Of a stretch of DNA of 64,000 bases, positions 55,322-64,000 are shown one piece after another. The DNA comes from Thermomonas paludicola (GTDB lineage Bacteria; Pseudomonadota; Gammaproteobacteria; Xanthomonadales; Xanthomonadaceae). The stretch lies in NCBI RefSeq assembly GCF_024498955.1, contig NZ_CP093311.1, positions 2,356,001 to 2,420,000 on the forward strand. The letters run 5' to 3'. A program made the translations under genes and the position numbers. Position 1 is the stretch's first letter. Every line of letters begins with the position of its first letter. The notes under the pieces were generated by a model. It did no database searches, was not told the origin of the DNA, and saw nothing but the letters and a program-made list of their open reading frames with translations.

Positions 55322-56218
55322 ATGGCCACCACCCTGCTCCAGTCCGACCTGCCCGGCTTGAACCTGATCCATCGCGGCAAGGTGCGCGACGTGTTCGACC
55401 TCGGCGACGGTCACCTGCTGATGGTGGCGACCGACCGCCTGAGCGCGTTCGACGTGGTGCTGCCGGATCCGATTCCCGGCAAGGGTGAGATGTTGTGCCA
55501 GATCAGCAACTTCTGGTTCGAGAAAACCGCCCACATCATCGCCAACCACCTGACCGGCATCGATGTCGCCTCGGTGCTGCCGGCCGGCGTGGACGCCGCG
55601 CTGTACGCCAGGCGCGCGGTGGTGACGAAGAAGCTGACGCCGGTCCCGGTGGAGTGCATCGCGCGCGGCTACATCATCGGCAGCGGCTGGAAGGACTACC
55701 AGCGCAGCGGCGCGATCAGCGGAATTGCCCTGCCGGCAGGGCTGCAGCAGGCCCAGCAGCTGCCAGAACCCATTTTCACACCGTCCACCAAGGCGGCAGT
55801 GGGTGACCACGACGAGAACATCGACTTCGCCACCGCCGTGGATCTGGTGGGCCGCGAACGTGCCGAACAGGTGCGCGATGCCACGCTGGCGCTGTACGCC
55901 TTCGCCCGCGACTACGCGGCGCAGCGCGGGATCCTGCTGGCCGACACCAAGTTCGAGTTCGGCACCGACGCCGACGGCAAGCTCTACGTGATGGACGAGA
56001 TGCTGACGCCGGATTCGTCGCGCTACTGGCCGGCGGAGCAATACCAGGTCGGCACCAGCCCACCCAGCTACGACAAGCAGTTCGTGCGCGACTACCTGGA
56101 AACCCTGGACTGGAACAAGACCGCGCCGGGCCCCACGCTGCCCGCCGAGGTCATCGCCAAAACCCGCGCCAAATACGCCGAAGCGCTGGAAAAGCTGGCC
56201 GGCATCGGCGTCGATTGA
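55322..56218 (+). CDS. purC: SAICAR synthase
   Basis: 298-residue phosphoribosylaminoimidazole-succinocarboxamide synthase of purine synthesis, of the longer (yeast-like) type. It has [20 protein letters not shown] near residue 18, [38 protein letters not shown] and DTKFEFG. A TTTAAACT element about 35 bp upstream may contain its -10. Divergent from the DjlA-like gene. Confidence 0.97.
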   Translation: MATTLLQSDLPGLNLIHRGKVRDVFDLGDGHLLMVATDRLSAFDVVLPDPIPGKGEMLCQISNFWFEKTAHIIANHLTGIDVASVLPAGVDAALYARRAVVTKKLTPVPVECIARGYIIGSGWKDYQRSGAISGIALPAGLQQAQQLPEPIFTPSTKAAVGDHDENIDFATAVDLVGRERAEQVRDATLALYAFARDYAAQRGILLADTKFEFGTDADGKLYVMDEMLTPDSSRYWPAEQYQVGTSPPSYDKQFVRDYLETLDWNKTAPGPTLPAEVIAKTRAKYAEALEKLAGIGVD

Positions 56219-56266
56219 ACGCGTGCCGGGGTATGCTCGACGTGCGTGCATCACCAGCCGGACGGC

Positions 56267-56752
56267 ATGAACACGAACCCTGAACGCCCCATCGATCGCT
56301 GGTTCGCGGCGTTTGCGAAACAGCATTCCCGACCGCACACCCTGCTCATCCACGGCATCACCGCGCCGTTGCTGCTGTGGAGCCTGATCGCCCTGCTGTG
56401 GTGCGTTCCCACCCCCGGCACCCTGTTCCGTCCGGGGCTGTGGGCGGCGCTGGCGATGTTTGGCGCCTGGATGTTCTATTACCGCGCCTCGCGCGCGATC
56501 GGCTTCGGCATGCTGGCGGTGCTGGTGGCGATGGCCTGGGCAACGCGCTTCCTGCACGACGCCGTGGGGGCGCCGACGCTGCTGCGGCTGGCGCTGGGCG
56601 TGCTGATCGCGGCGTGGATCGCGCAATCCATCGGCGATCGCTGGCGCGCAGACAACCAGGCACCCGCGCCGGCTGCCAGCCTGCACGCGTTGCTGGTCGG
56701 CCCGGCGTGGATCCTGTCCTGGCTGTATCGCAGGCTGGGCCTGCGCTGGTGA
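56267..56752 (+). CDS. DUF962 (Mpo1-like) membrane protein
   Basis: 161 residues with four hydrophobic segments. It starts MNTNPERPIDRWFAAFAKQHSRP, the DUF962 opening (YxxxHxxPxN..HxxG type: HTLLIHGITAPL). Yeast Mpo1 is an iron-dependent fatty-acid alpha-dioxygenase of the ER; bacterial members are uncharacterised. The ATG at 56267 was preferred to a GTG seven codons earlier. Confidence 0.75.
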   Translation: MNTNPERPIDRWFAAFAKQHSRPHTLLIHGITAPLLLWSLIALLWCVPTPGTLFRPGLWAALAMFGAWMFYYRASRAIGFGMLAVLVAMAWATRFLHDAVGAPTLLRLALGVLIAAWIAQSIGDRWRADNQAPAPAASLHALLVGPAWILSWLYRRLGLRW

Positions 56753-56819
56753 ACGCCGCGCGGGACAGTGGCCGGCGCGTTCACTACACTCGATCCCATC
56801 CCACGCGCAGCGGCCAGCC

Positions 56820-57716
56820 ATGACAATCCGCCCAAAACCCGCCTCCATTCTGCTTGCCACCGACCTGTCGGCACGCTCGGATCGCGCGCAGGCGCGAGCC
56901 ATCCAGCTGGCACGGCACTGGCAGTCGCGACTGGTGGTGGTGGTGGCACAGTCCGAAGAAGCCAGTTTCAGCCTGCCAAGCGCGTACCACGATGCCGACG
57001 CGCCACAGGATGCGCCGGCGCCGGAAACCCCTGCCGCTTACCTCGAACGCATCGCCCGACGCGAACTGGCCGATGCCGGTGTCGCAGTGGAGATCCGGGT
57101 GGTGACCGGCGCGCCCGGGCCGGTTGCCGCGGCGGCGGCGGCGGACGCAGGTTGCGGACTGATCATCACCGGCACCTCGCGCAGCGACGCGGTGATGCGC
57201 ATGGAGCCGGGCTCCACCCTGCGCTGGCTGGCGCGCCATGCCGGGCGGCCAGTGCTGGCCGTGCATGATCGCGTGCGCGGCGCTTATCGGCAGGTGACCG
57301 TGGCCAGCGACTATTCGGCGGCGGCCACGGCCGCGCTGCAGCTGGCCGCAAACTGGTTCGACGATGCCGCCAGCCGCATCCTGCTGCACGGCTATCCGGT
57401 GCCGCTGGCGACGCTGGCCCTCAACGACGGTCTGCGCGCAGACGCGCTGGCGGTGTTGCAGGCGTCCGCCGATCGCGAAGCCCGCGACGCCCTGGCGCAC
57501 GCGCTGGGCGATGCCGCCACGGGCTGGGCCTCGCTGGCGCAGGCCGGCGGCCCGGTGCGCCTGCTGCGCGAACACGCGCGAACTGCCAGCACCGAGCTGA
57601 CCGTGATCGCCAGCCACGGCCGCACGGCCTTGCTGGATCGACTGATGGGCAGCGTGGCCGAACGCCTGCTGGAAACCGTGGGAACCGACCTGCTGGTGGT
57701 GCCGCTGGCGCGCTGA
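56820..57716 (+). CDS. Tandem universal stress protein
   Basis: 298 residues with two UspA domains. Domain one (about 7-150) starts SILLATDLSARSDRAQARA and ends LIITGTSRSDAVM with HAGRPVLAVHD. Domain two (about 155-298) starts QVTVASDYSAAATAALQLA and ends VIASHGRTALLDRLMGSVAERLLE, with the nucleotide-loop pattern GxxG-like. Stress-related cytoplasmic protein. Convergent with nhaA, the two stops lying 1 bp apart. Confidence 0.9.
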   Translation: MTIRPKPASILLATDLSARSDRAQARAIQLARHWQSRLVVVVAQSEEASFSLPSAYHDADAPQDAPAPETPAAYLERIARRELADAGVAVEIRVVTGAPGPVAAAAAADAGCGLIITGTSRSDAVMRMEPGSTLRWLARHAGRPVLAVHDRVRGAYRQVTVASDYSAAATAALQLAANWFDDAASRILLHGYPVPLATLALNDGLRADALAVLQASADREARDALAHALGDAATGWASLAQAGGPVRLLREHARTASTELTVIASHGRTALLDRLMGSVAERLLETVGTDLLVVPLAR

Positions 57717-57717
57717 C

Positions 57718-58941
57718 TCAGCCGGCCGACGCCGCGCGTGGCAGTGCGCGCCACAGCCACAGCATGCCGAGCACGGCCGCGACCACCGATGCGCCCAGCA
57801 CGCCCAGCACGCCTTCGGTGTAATGCGCCGGTTGCTCGGCAAACGCCAGCGAGGCGATGAACAGGCTCATGGTGAAGCCGATGCCGCAGAGCAGCCCCAG
57901 CCCCAGCATCGAGCGCAGATCCATGCCCTGCGGGAAACGCGCAAATCCGAGCGCGCGCATCGCCAATGCGGCCCCGACAATGCCCAGCGGTTTGCCCAGC
58001 ACCAGCCCCAAGGCAATGCCGGCCGGCAGCGGCGACAGCAGATCGTCCAGGCGCAGCTGGCCAACCGGCAACCCCGCGTTGGCAAACGCGAACAGCGGCA
58101 GGATCACGAACGCCACCGCCGGATGCAGCGCATGTTCCAGCGTTTCCAGCGGCGAGTGCTCCACCGCATCATCGATGGCGTTGCGCGGATCCACGTGCGG
58201 AACCATCAACCCGGTCACCACCCCGGCCAGGGTGGCATGCAGGCCGGACTTCAGCACGAAGCCCCACAGCAGCAAACCCAGCACCAGATAGGGCACCAGC
58301 TGCGTGACCTTGCGCCGGTTCAACACGAACATCGCCAGCGTCACCAGCGCCGCGCCTCCCAGCGCCATCCACGACATGCCCTGCGAATAGAACAGGGCGA
58401 TGATCAGGATCGCGATCAGATCATCGGCCACCGCGATGGTCGACAGCAGCAGCTTCATTCCCAGCGGAACGCGCGAGCCCAGCAGCGCCAGCACGCCCAG
58501 CGCAAACGCAATGTCGGTGGCGGTGGGAATGGCCCAGCCGCGCATTGCACCGGCATCACCGTGGTTCAACCCCACGTACAGCAGCGCCGGCGCCACCACC
58601 CCCGCGCAGGCGCACACCACCGGCAGCAGCAACTGGTCGCGGTCGGACAGCTGGCCCGACACCACTTCGCGCTTGATCTCCAGCGAGACCAGCAGGAAGA
58701 ACACCGCCATCAGGCCATCGTTGATCCACCAGTGCAGCGACTTGCCCCAACCCTCGCCGCCAAGCGGGGTGTCGCGCAGCACTTCATAGGCATGCGCCAG
58801 CGACGAATTGGCACCGACCATCGCCAGCACCGCCGCGACGATCAGCACGATGCCACCCGCCGCTTCGAGCCGGAAGAAGTCAACCAGCGCGCGCTGCGCG
58901 CGTGCCAGTACGGTGATCTGCTGGGCGGATTGCTTGTTCAT
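57718..58941 (-). CDS. nhaA: Na+/H+ antiporter NhaA
   Basis: 407-residue inner-membrane antiporter with about 12 helices. The ion-binding aspartates lie in LLSTIAVADDLIAILIIALFY, and the unwound helix region in AIPTATDIAFALGVLALLGSRVP. FALANAG-like FAFANAGLPV and LCGIGFTMSLFIASLAF are typical. It exports Na+ in exchange for H+ and controls pH. TATACT (58950-58955) lies 8 bases before the ATG, so the mRNA may be nearly leaderless. Confidence 0.96.
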   Translation of the reverse strand: MNKQSAQQITVLARAQRALVDFFRLEAAGGIVLIVAAVLAMVGANSSLAHAYEVLRDTPLGGEGWGKSLHWWINDGLMAVFFLLVSLEIKREVVSGQLSDRDQLLLPVVCACAGVVAPALLYVGLNHGDAGAMRGWAIPTATDIAFALGVLALLGSRVPLGMKLLLSTIAVADDLIAILIIALFYSQGMSWMALGGAALVTLAMFVLNRRKVTQLVPYLVLGLLLWGFVLKSGLHATLAGVVTGLMVPHVDPRNAIDDAVEHSPLETLEHALHPAVAFVILPLFAFANAGLPVGQLRLDDLLSPLPAGIALGLVLGKPLGIVGAALAMRALGFARFPQGMDLRSMLGLGLLCGIGFTMSLFIASLAFAEQPAHYTEGVLGVLGASVVAAVLGMLWLWRALPRAASAG

Positions 58942-58949
58942 TGCCGCCC

Positions 58950-58955
58950 AGTATA
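58950..58955 (-). promoter_or_regulatory. -10 box of nhaA
   Basis: TATACT on the minus strand, eight bases upstream of the nhaA ATG. Third example in this window of a -10 box almost touching the start codon. Confidence 0.45.
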
Positions 58956-59002
58956 AAGGCGCACTTCGCAGCCCACGGACAGCGCCGCCGCAGCGCAGGC
59001 AC

Positions 59003-60304
59003 TCAACCGCGCGGGTCAAACCGCTTGCGCAGGCCCATCCAGCAGGCCGGGTAACTGCGCTGCCGATGCGCCGCCTCCAGCGCCTGCGCCACCGGGCGAA
59101 TCACCGCGCGCGTTTCGAACATGATCGCCATGGTGTCGGTGATGTAGTCCGGCTTGCCGGTGTCGATGGCGCTGGCCTTCTCGAAAGTCGCCGCATCCGG
59201 GCCGTGCCCGGTCATGCAGTTGTGCAGCGAGCAGCCGCCGGGCGCGAAGCCCTCGGCCTTGGCGTCATATTCGCCATGCACCAGCCCCATGAATTCGCTG
59301 GCGATATTGCGGTGGAACCACGGCGGGCGGAAGGTGTCCTGCATCGCAAGGACGCGCGGCGGGAAGATCGCGACATCCACGTTGCTGGTGCCGGGCGTAT
59401 CGCTGGGTGAATGCAGCACCAGGAAAATCGACGGATCCGGATGATCGAAACTGATCGAGCCGATCACGTTGAAACGGCGCAAATCGTATTTGCAAGGCGC
59501 GTAATTGCCATGCCAGCCCACCACGTCCAGCGGCGAATGGTCGATGTCGGCGCGCCACAGATGGCCCTGGAACTTGGTCAGCAACTCGAACCCGCCTTCC
59601 ACGTCCTCGTATGCGGCATTGGAAATGAGGAAATCGCGCGGATTGGCCAGCCCGTTGCTGCCGATCGGGCCAAGATCGGGCAGTTTGAACAGCGCACCGA
59701 AGTTCTCGCACACATAGCCGCGCGCGTCGCCATCCGGCAGCGTCACCCGGAAGCGGATGCCGCGCGGGATCAGCGCGATTTCCTGCGGCTCCACGTCCAG
59801 CACGCCCAGTTCCGTCTCGATATGCAGCCGGCCCTGCTGCGGCACGACCAGCAACTCGCCGTCTGCATCGCAGAAAAACCGCCCCTGCATGTCGCGGTTG
59901 GCGGCATACAGGTGGATGCCCACGCCGGTGCCCAGATCGGGGCCGCCATTGCCGGCCACGGTGTACAGGCCCTCGACGAAATCGGCCGGCGCCGGCGGCA
60001 TCGGCATGGGATCCCAGCGCAACTTTTCCGGGGTGACCGGGCCAGCGCCGAACGCGTTGTGGAAGCGCTCGTGTGCAAACGGCTGGAACTCGCCATGCAT
60101 CGCCGCCGGGCGGATGCGGTACAGCCAGCTGCGCCGGTTCTGGTGGCGCGGCGCGGTGAACGCGGTGCCGGTGAGCTGCTCGGCGTACAGGCCGTGCGCC
60201 ACGCGCTGCGGAGAATTGCGCCCTACCGGCAGGGTGCCGGGCAGGGCTTCGGTGGCGAATTCGTTGCCGAAGCCGGTCTGGTAGCCGGTGCTTTCGATGC
60301 TCAT
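59003..60304 (-). CDS. hmgA: Homogentisate 1,2-dioxygenase
   Basis: 433-residue iron enzyme opening the ring of homogentisate to maleylacetoacetate. It starts [23 protein letters not shown]. It has the metal-site region [27 protein letters not shown] (in parts) near residue 330 and [13 protein letters not shown] near 355. It lies 84 bp behind hpd on the same strand, with a GC-rich hairpin between. Confidence 0.97.
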   Translation of the reverse strand: MSIESTGYQTGFGNEFATEALPGTLPVGRNSPQRVAHGLYAEQLTGTAFTAPRHQNRRSWLYRIRPAAMHGEFQPFAHERFHNAFGAGPVTPEKLRWDPMPMPPAPADFVEGLYTVAGNGGPDLGTGVGIHLYAANRDMQGRFFCDADGELLVVPQQGRLHIETELGVLDVEPQEIALIPRGIRFRVTLPDGDARGYVCENFGALFKLPDLGPIGSNGLANPRDFLISNAAYEDVEGGFELLTKFQGHLWRADIDHSPLDVVGWHGNYAPCKYDLRRFNVIGSISFDHPDPSIFLVLHSPSDTPGTSNVDVAIFPPRVLAMQDTFRPPWFHRNIASEFMGLVHGEYDAKAEGFAPGGCSLHNCMTGHGPDAATFEKASAIDTGKPDYITDTMAIMFETRAVIRPVAQALEAAHRQRSYPACWMGLRKRFDPRG

Positions 60305-60351
60305 GCGCGATCCCGTGCGTGGTGGATGTGTCGAACCGGAAGCAGTCGCGC

Positions 60352-60375
60352 GTCCCGGGCTGTCATGCCCGGGAC
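60352..60375 (-). other. Hairpin between hpd and hmgA
   Basis: Stem GTCCCGGGC/GCCCGGGAC with a 6-base loop (TGTCAT) in the 84-bp spacer. No T run, so a processing or stability element is more likely than a terminator. Confidence 0.5.
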
Positions 60376-60388
60376 GGGCGCTGGAAAA

Positions 60389-61486
60389 TCACAGCACGCC
60401 ACGACGCATCTGGTCGCGTTCGATGCTCTCGAACAGGGCCTGGAAGTTGCCTTCGCCAAACCCTTCATTCCCCTTGCGCTGGATGATCTCGAAGAAGATC
60501 GGGCCCAGCGCGTTCTTGGTGAAAATCTGCAGCAATTTGCGCTGCTTGGTCTCCGGATCGGCGTCGATCAGGATGCTGTTCCTGCGCAGCCGCTCCAGGT
60601 CTTCCCCGTGGTTGGGGATGCGCTGGTCCACCACGTCGAAGTAGGTGTCCGGCGTGTCCAGGAACTCGATGCCGGCCGCGCGCATCTTCTCCACCGTGTC
60701 GTAGATGTCGTTGGTGAAGCAGGCGATGTGCTGGATGCCCTCGCCCTTGTACTGATCGAGGTATTCGTTGATCTGCGATTTCGGATCGGACGATTCATTG
60801 AGCGGGATGCGCACCATGCCATCCGGCGCGGTCATCGCCTTCGACAGCAGCCCGGTCTTGGCGCCCTTGATGTCGAAATAGCGGATTTCGCGGAAGTTGA
60901 ACAGGCGCTCGTAATAATCCGACCACTTCGCCATGTTCCCCTGATAGAGGTTATGGGTGAGATGGTCGATGAAGGTCAGGCCGAAGCCGGCCGGCATTTT
61001 CTCCGCGCCCGGCAGCCATTCGTAGTCGGGGTCATGGATGGTGCCTTCGCTGTCGTAGCGATCCACCAAGTACAGCATGCAGCCGCCAATTCCCTTGATC
61101 ACCGGCGCGGCCACGGCTTTGCTCAACTCATCCTTGGCGTCGAACGATTCCGCGCCGTTCTTCAGCGCCTGCACCCGCGCCCACTCCGCCAGCGTGTTGA
61201 TGCGGATCGCAAAGCCGCAGGCCGACGGGCCATGCTGTTCGGCGAAGCGCGCGGCGAACGAATCCGGATCTTCATTGACCAGGAAGGTGCAGTCGCCCTG
61301 CCGATAAGTCTGGATCGGGCGGGTCTTGTGCCGCGCCACTTGCACGAATCCCAGCTTGCGGATGTAGTCGTGCAGATGACCCAGCTGCGCCTGCGGGGCG
61401 GTGTATTCGACGAACTCGAAACCGTCGATGCCCATCGGGTTTTCGAATGTGGTCGGCTGCATGCCAAGATTGGGGTGCGCGCTCAT
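60389..61486 (-). CDS. hpd: 4-hydroxyphenylpyruvate dioxygenase
   Basis: 365-residue enzyme converting 4-hydroxyphenylpyruvate to homogentisate. Iron ligands lie in LTFIDHLTHNLYQG (His) near residue 175, GEGIQHIACFTNDIYDTV (His) near 260 and GPIFFEIIQRKGNEGFGEGNF (Glu, in parts) near 340. The ATG at 61486 follows a GAGGAG site. First gene of hpd-hmgA. The promoter with operator is 30-60 bp upstream. Confidence 0.97.
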   Translation of the reverse strand: MSAHPNLGMQPTTFENPMGIDGFEFVEYTAPQAQLGHLHDYIRKLGFVQVARHKTRPIQTYRQGDCTFLVNEDPDSFAARFAEQHGPSACGFAIRINTLAEWARVQALKNGAESFDAKDELSKAVAAPVIKGIGGCMLYLVDRYDSEGTIHDPDYEWLPGAEKMPAGFGLTFIDHLTHNLYQGNMAKWSDYYERLFNFREIRYFDIKGAKTGLLSKAMTAPDGMVRIPLNESSDPKSQINEYLDQYKGEGIQHIACFTNDIYDTVEKMRAAGIEFLDTPDTYFDVVDQRIPNHGEDLERLRRNSILIDADPETKQRKLLQIFTKNALGPIFFEIIQRKGNEGFGEGNFQALFESIERDQMRRGVL

Positions 61487-61515
61487 GGTGTGACTCCTCA
61501 ACGCCGGGAATCCGC

Positions 61516-61545
61516 ATTCTATAGTTGCAATTGCAACCATCTCAA
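61516..61545 (-). promoter_or_regulatory. hpd promoter with perfect palindromic operator in the spacer
   Basis: On the minus strand TTGAGA (61540-61545), 18 bp, TAGAAT (61516-61521). The palindrome GTTGCAATTGCAAC fills 61524-61537, entirely inside the spacer, where a bound protein would block RNA polymerase. The MarR gene starts 35 bp away on the other strand. Confidence 0.75.
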
Positions 61546-61571
61546 GTGATTGCTCAACAGGCCTGACCACC

Positions 61572-62045
61572 ATGCCCGAACGTACCGCCCTCGACCTGCA
61601 GACATTCCTGCCCTACCGCCTCAGCGTGCTGTCCAACCGCACCTCGGACGCGATCGCGCGCGAGTACTCGCAGCGCTTCGCGTTGGGCGTCACCGAATGG
61701 CGGGTGATGGCCGTGCTGGGCCGCTTCCCGGGCCTGTCGGCCAACCAGGTGGCGCAGCGCACGGCGATGGACAAGGTGGCAGTGAGCCGGGCCGTGGCCA
61801 AGCTGCTGGACTCGGGGCGGCTGCTGCGCGATTTCGACGACGATGACCGCCGCCGGTCGGTGCTGCGGCTGTCCGACGCCGGCCATGTGATCTACGAGCA
61901 GGTGGTGCCGTTGGCGCTGGGATTCGAAAAACTCATCCTGGCCGGGATGTCGGGAACGGAGCGCGAACTGCTGTTTCGCCTGCTCGACCGGCTGGACGAG
62001 CTGGAGCTGCGCGCGGAATCGTCCACCCTGCCTGCCAGCGACTGA
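61572..62045 (+). CDS. MarR-family regulator, candidate for tyrosine degradation genes
   Basis: 157 residues. The winged helix contains LSANQVAQRTAMDKVAVSRAVAKLLDSG as recognition region, and the wing DFDDDDRRRSVLRLSDAG has the MarR DxRxxxxxLT-like signature. N- and C-terminal helices form the dimer. It is divergent from hpd across 85 bp that hold the GTTGCAATTGCAAC operator, so autoregulation and control of hpd-hmgA are likely. A near-identical site lies at fahA. The effector is probably a pathway intermediate, by inference. Confidence 0.9.
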   Translation: MPERTALDLQTFLPYRLSVLSNRTSDAIAREYSQRFALGVTEWRVMAVLGRFPGLSANQVAQRTAMDKVAVSRAVAKLLDSGRLLRDFDDDDRRRSVLRLSDAGHVIYEQVVPLALGFEKLILAGMSGTERELLFRLLDRLDELELRAESSTLPASD

Positions 62046-62075
62046 CGCGCGCCAGGCAACCGGGACGCACATGCA

Positions 62076-62099
62076 AACGGCGGCCCGAAGGCCGCCGTT
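62076..62099. terminator. Bidirectional terminator-like hairpin
   Basis: Perfect 10-bp stem AACGGCGGCC/GGCCGCCGTT with a CGAA loop, between the convergent MarR and POT genes. T-rich on both sides. Confidence 0.75.
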
Positions 62100-62121
62100 C
62101 GTGTTTCGACATGGCGCTCGA

Positions 62122-63654
62122 TTATTTCACGCCGTGCATCAGTTTCTGGATCAGCGGCGCGATCAGGAACAGCACCACGCCAGAACCCACCAGCGCATAG
62201 AAGCCGAAGGTGTAACCGGTATGCGCGGAGGCCACGGTCATGCCGCCCTCGCCGCTGACCTTGCCGGCGAAGATGCCGGCCAGGTTGTTGCCGATCGCGA
62301 TCGACAGGAACCAGCAACCCATCGCGAAACCGGTGAGCTTGGCCGGAGCCAGCTTGGTGGTCATCGACAGGCCGATCGGCGACAGGCACAGCTCGCCCAC
62401 CGACTGGATCACGTAGACCATGAACAGCGTCCAGAACGGGATCTTGCCGGCATCATCGACCATGCTCTTCAGCGCCACCATCAGCAGCAGGAACGCCAGG
62501 CCATTGAAGATCAGGCCGAGGCCGAACTTGCGCGGAATGGTCGGGTTGTTCTTGCCCATCTTGACCCACAGCCAGGCCAGGATCGGGGCCAGCGCGATGA
62601 TCGCCACCGAGTTGACCGACTGGAACCAGGACACCGGGAAATCATTGGTGCCGGCCAGCGCCTGGAACAGGCTGGTCATGCCGATATCGCGGTTGACGAT
62701 CTTGTCGGCCAGGAAGTTGAACGAACTGCCGGCCTGCTCGAAGAACATCCAGAACAGCACGTTGAACACGAAGATGAGCAGCATCGCCATCACCTTGTCG
62801 CGCGCCACCCCGCCTTCACGCACGCCCTCGCGGAACAGCATCACCGCGGGAATCACGAACAGCGCCATCAGGATGTACTGCAGCAGGTTGGCGTCGATGG
62901 TGAGCAGCGTGTAGAACACCGGAATGCCGATCAGCACGCCGCCCACCAGCACCAGCGAGACGTTGCGCAGGCCGGTCTGGTGGTCGCTGGGCATGCCGAT
63001 GCCCTTGAGCTGGCGACGACCGAACCAGAACCACACCAGGCTGAGCAGCATGCCGATGCCGGCGGCGATGAACACCACCTTGTAGGCCGGCATGTCTTCG
63101 ATGCCGAACATTTTCTTGGCCAGGTACTGGGTGATCAGCGGGGCGACCAGGGCGCCCAGGTTGATGCCCATGTAGAAGATGGTGAAGCCCGAGTCGCGGC
63201 GTTCATCACTCTGTGCGTAAAGCTTGCCCACCAGCGTGGAGATGATCGGCTTGAACAGACCGTTGCCGACGATGACCGTGGCCAGGCCCAGCTTGAACAT
63301 CGACTCGCTCGGCATCGCCAGCAGGAACAGCCCGGTGGCCATGATGACGGCGCCCAGCAGGATCGAGCGCTGGTGGCCAATCAATTTGTCGGCGATGAAG
63401 CCGCCGAAGATCGCGCCGGCGTACACCAGCGCCAAGTAGGCACCGTACAGCTCGCTGGCGGGCTTTTCGCCAGAGGCATCGCCGCCGTGGAACTGCGCGA
63501 CGATGTACAGCACCATCGCCCAGCGGATGCCGTAGAACGCGAAGCGCTCCCAGAATTCCGACATGAACAGCATCCACAGCGGACGCGGGTGTCCCATCAA
63601 CTGTGGGAATTCCGGTGGATTTCCCGGCGTGGATGTCGTTGCGGCTCCGCTCAT
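62122..63654 (-). CDS. POT-family proton-dependent oligopeptide transporter
   Basis: 510-residue major-facilitator protein with about 14 helices. The POT signature is seen as SEFWERFAFYGIRWAMVLYI (the ExxER motif) near residue 32, then VIVGNGLFKPIISTLVG and TIFYMGINLGALVAPL near 155. It imports di- and tripeptides with protons. The gene lies behind the tryptophan 2,3-dioxygenase gene on the same strand with 147 bp between. Confidence 0.94.
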   Translation of the reverse strand: MSGAATTSTPGNPPEFPQLMGHPRPLWMLFMSEFWERFAFYGIRWAMVLYIVAQFHGGDASGEKPASELYGAYLALVYAGAIFGGFIADKLIGHQRSILLGAVIMATGLFLLAMPSESMFKLGLATVIVGNGLFKPIISTLVGKLYAQSDERRDSGFTIFYMGINLGALVAPLITQYLAKKMFGIEDMPAYKVVFIAAGIGMLLSLVWFWFGRRQLKGIGMPSDHQTGLRNVSLVLVGGVLIGIPVFYTLLTIDANLLQYILMALFVIPAVMLFREGVREGGVARDKVMAMLLIFVFNVLFWMFFEQAGSSFNFLADKIVNRDIGMTSLFQALAGTNDFPVSWFQSVNSVAIIALAPILAWLWVKMGKNNPTIPRKFGLGLIFNGLAFLLLMVALKSMVDDAGKIPFWTLFMVYVIQSVGELCLSPIGLSMTTKLAPAKLTGFAMGCWFLSIAIGNNLAGIFAGKVSGEGGMTVASAHTGYTFGFYALVGSGVVLFLIAPLIQKLMHGVK

Positions 63655-63801
63655 GCGGCTTCCCCCATCGTGTTATGCGTGAATAAGGATGTCGAACCGG
63701 GCCACGGCGGGCGCGGAACCGGTCGAGAATGGCCGAGGCATCCCGTCTACGTCAAACCCAGGAGATGCTGCACCGCAGCAATGCGCGCCCGGGTTGCGGC
63801 G

Positions 63802-64000
63802 CTATTCCGCAGGGCAGCCCCGCCCCGGGCCGATCGAGGTACGCACCTCGAACAACTCCGGGAAGAAGGTCAGATCGAGTGCCCGCTTGAGGAAACTCAC
63901 GCCGCTGGATCCGCCGGTGCCGCGCTTGAATCCGATGATGCGCATCACCGTGCGCATGTGGCGGAAACGCCACAGCTGGAACTGGGTTTCCAGGTCCACC
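63802..64000 (-). CDS. kynA: Tryptophan 2,3-dioxygenase (partial, C-terminal end)
   Basis: The last 65 codons of a gene that starts beyond the right edge. [20 protein letters not shown], then [18 protein letters not shown] and [10 protein letters not shown] are the conserved C-terminal segment of heme-dependent tryptophan 2,3-dioxygenase, including the Gly-Thr-Gly-Gly-Ser loop that closes over the substrate. It performs the first step of tryptophan degradation. Confidence 0.93.
   Translation of the reverse strand, partial: VDLETQFQLWRFRHMRTVMRIIGFKRGTGGSSGVSFLKRALDLTFFPELFEVRTSIGPGRGCPAE

Overview
This is a 64 kb stretch of GC-rich chromosome from a gammaproteobacterium, most likely of the family Xanthomonadaceae (Lysobacteraceae). 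The evidence is gene order and content: aroQ-accB-accC-prmA-fis-purH-purD, speD next to a Clp-type CRP homologue, etfBA beside an O-antigen ABC transporter, and a split trp operon (trpE apart from trpGDC). The genus cannot be fixed from the window. There is no rRNA, CRISPR array or prophage. One tRNA-Gln(CUG) gene is present. Most of the window is housekeeping; accessory DNA lies at 1-5.1 kb, 19.5-20.3 kb, 27.5-33.1 kb and 51.3-54.1 kb.

Layout. 1-5.1 kb (minus strand): type I restriction genes hsdR and hsdS, then a mini RhuM protein, a zeta-toxin-like kinase and a small protein cut by the left edge. All are joined by four-base start/stop overlaps, and hsdM is not in view. 5.2-7.4 kb: groES-groEL. 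7.5-10.7 kb: cutA, a DsbD with a duplicated N-terminal domain, and a TlpA-like thioredoxin. 10.8-19.5 kb (plus): aroQ, accBC, an unknown secreted protein, prmA, a DUF3426 protein, fis, purH, purD. 19.5-20.3 kb: a broken AbrB/Doc toxin-antitoxin pair. 20.2-25.6 kb (minus): DODA-type dioxygenase, old yellow enzyme, NYN-LOTUS protein, pseudouridine synthase, 3-oxoacid CoA-transferase. 25.8-33.1 kb: etfBA, then a very small O-antigen locus (two-domain glycosyltransferase, wzt, wzm), an HTH-CBS protein, a YdcH-like protein and an orphan attenuator-like leader.

33.2-45 kb: OmpA-type lipoprotein, pilU, maiA-fahA, a 2OG-Fe oxygenase, tRNA-Gln, rplM-rpsI, coq7, yaeQ, speD, clp, a GNAT acetyltransferase and a HAD phosphatase. 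44.4-51.3 kb (minus): trpE with a Trp-codon leader peptide, two small Asr-like basic exported proteins, an OmpR/histidine-kinase pair, and trpGDC. 51.3-54.1 kb: a mosaic of IS3 and RHS fragments with one intact-looking IS30 element. 54.2-64 kb: rpe, a DjlA-like protein, purC, a DUF962 protein, a tandem UspA, nhaA, hmgA-hpd, a MarR regulator, a POT peptide transporter, and the C-terminal end of tryptophan 2,3-dioxygenase at the right edge.

How genes work together. hpd, hmgA, maiA and fahA form a complete lower tyrosine/homogentisate pathway in two places. Both promoters carry the same 14-base palindrome between the -35 and -10 boxes, and the MarR gene divergent from hpd is the obvious candidate regulator. 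The trp genes carry a leader peptide that overlaps trpE in another reading frame and has no visible terminator, which suggests translational rather than transcriptional attenuation. A second leader-like unit rich in Thr/Ile codons, with its own promoter and terminator, sits in front of no biosynthetic gene. Several genes (dsbD, coq7, trpL, nhaA) have a -10 box 6-8 bases before the ATG, pointing to leaderless mRNAs.
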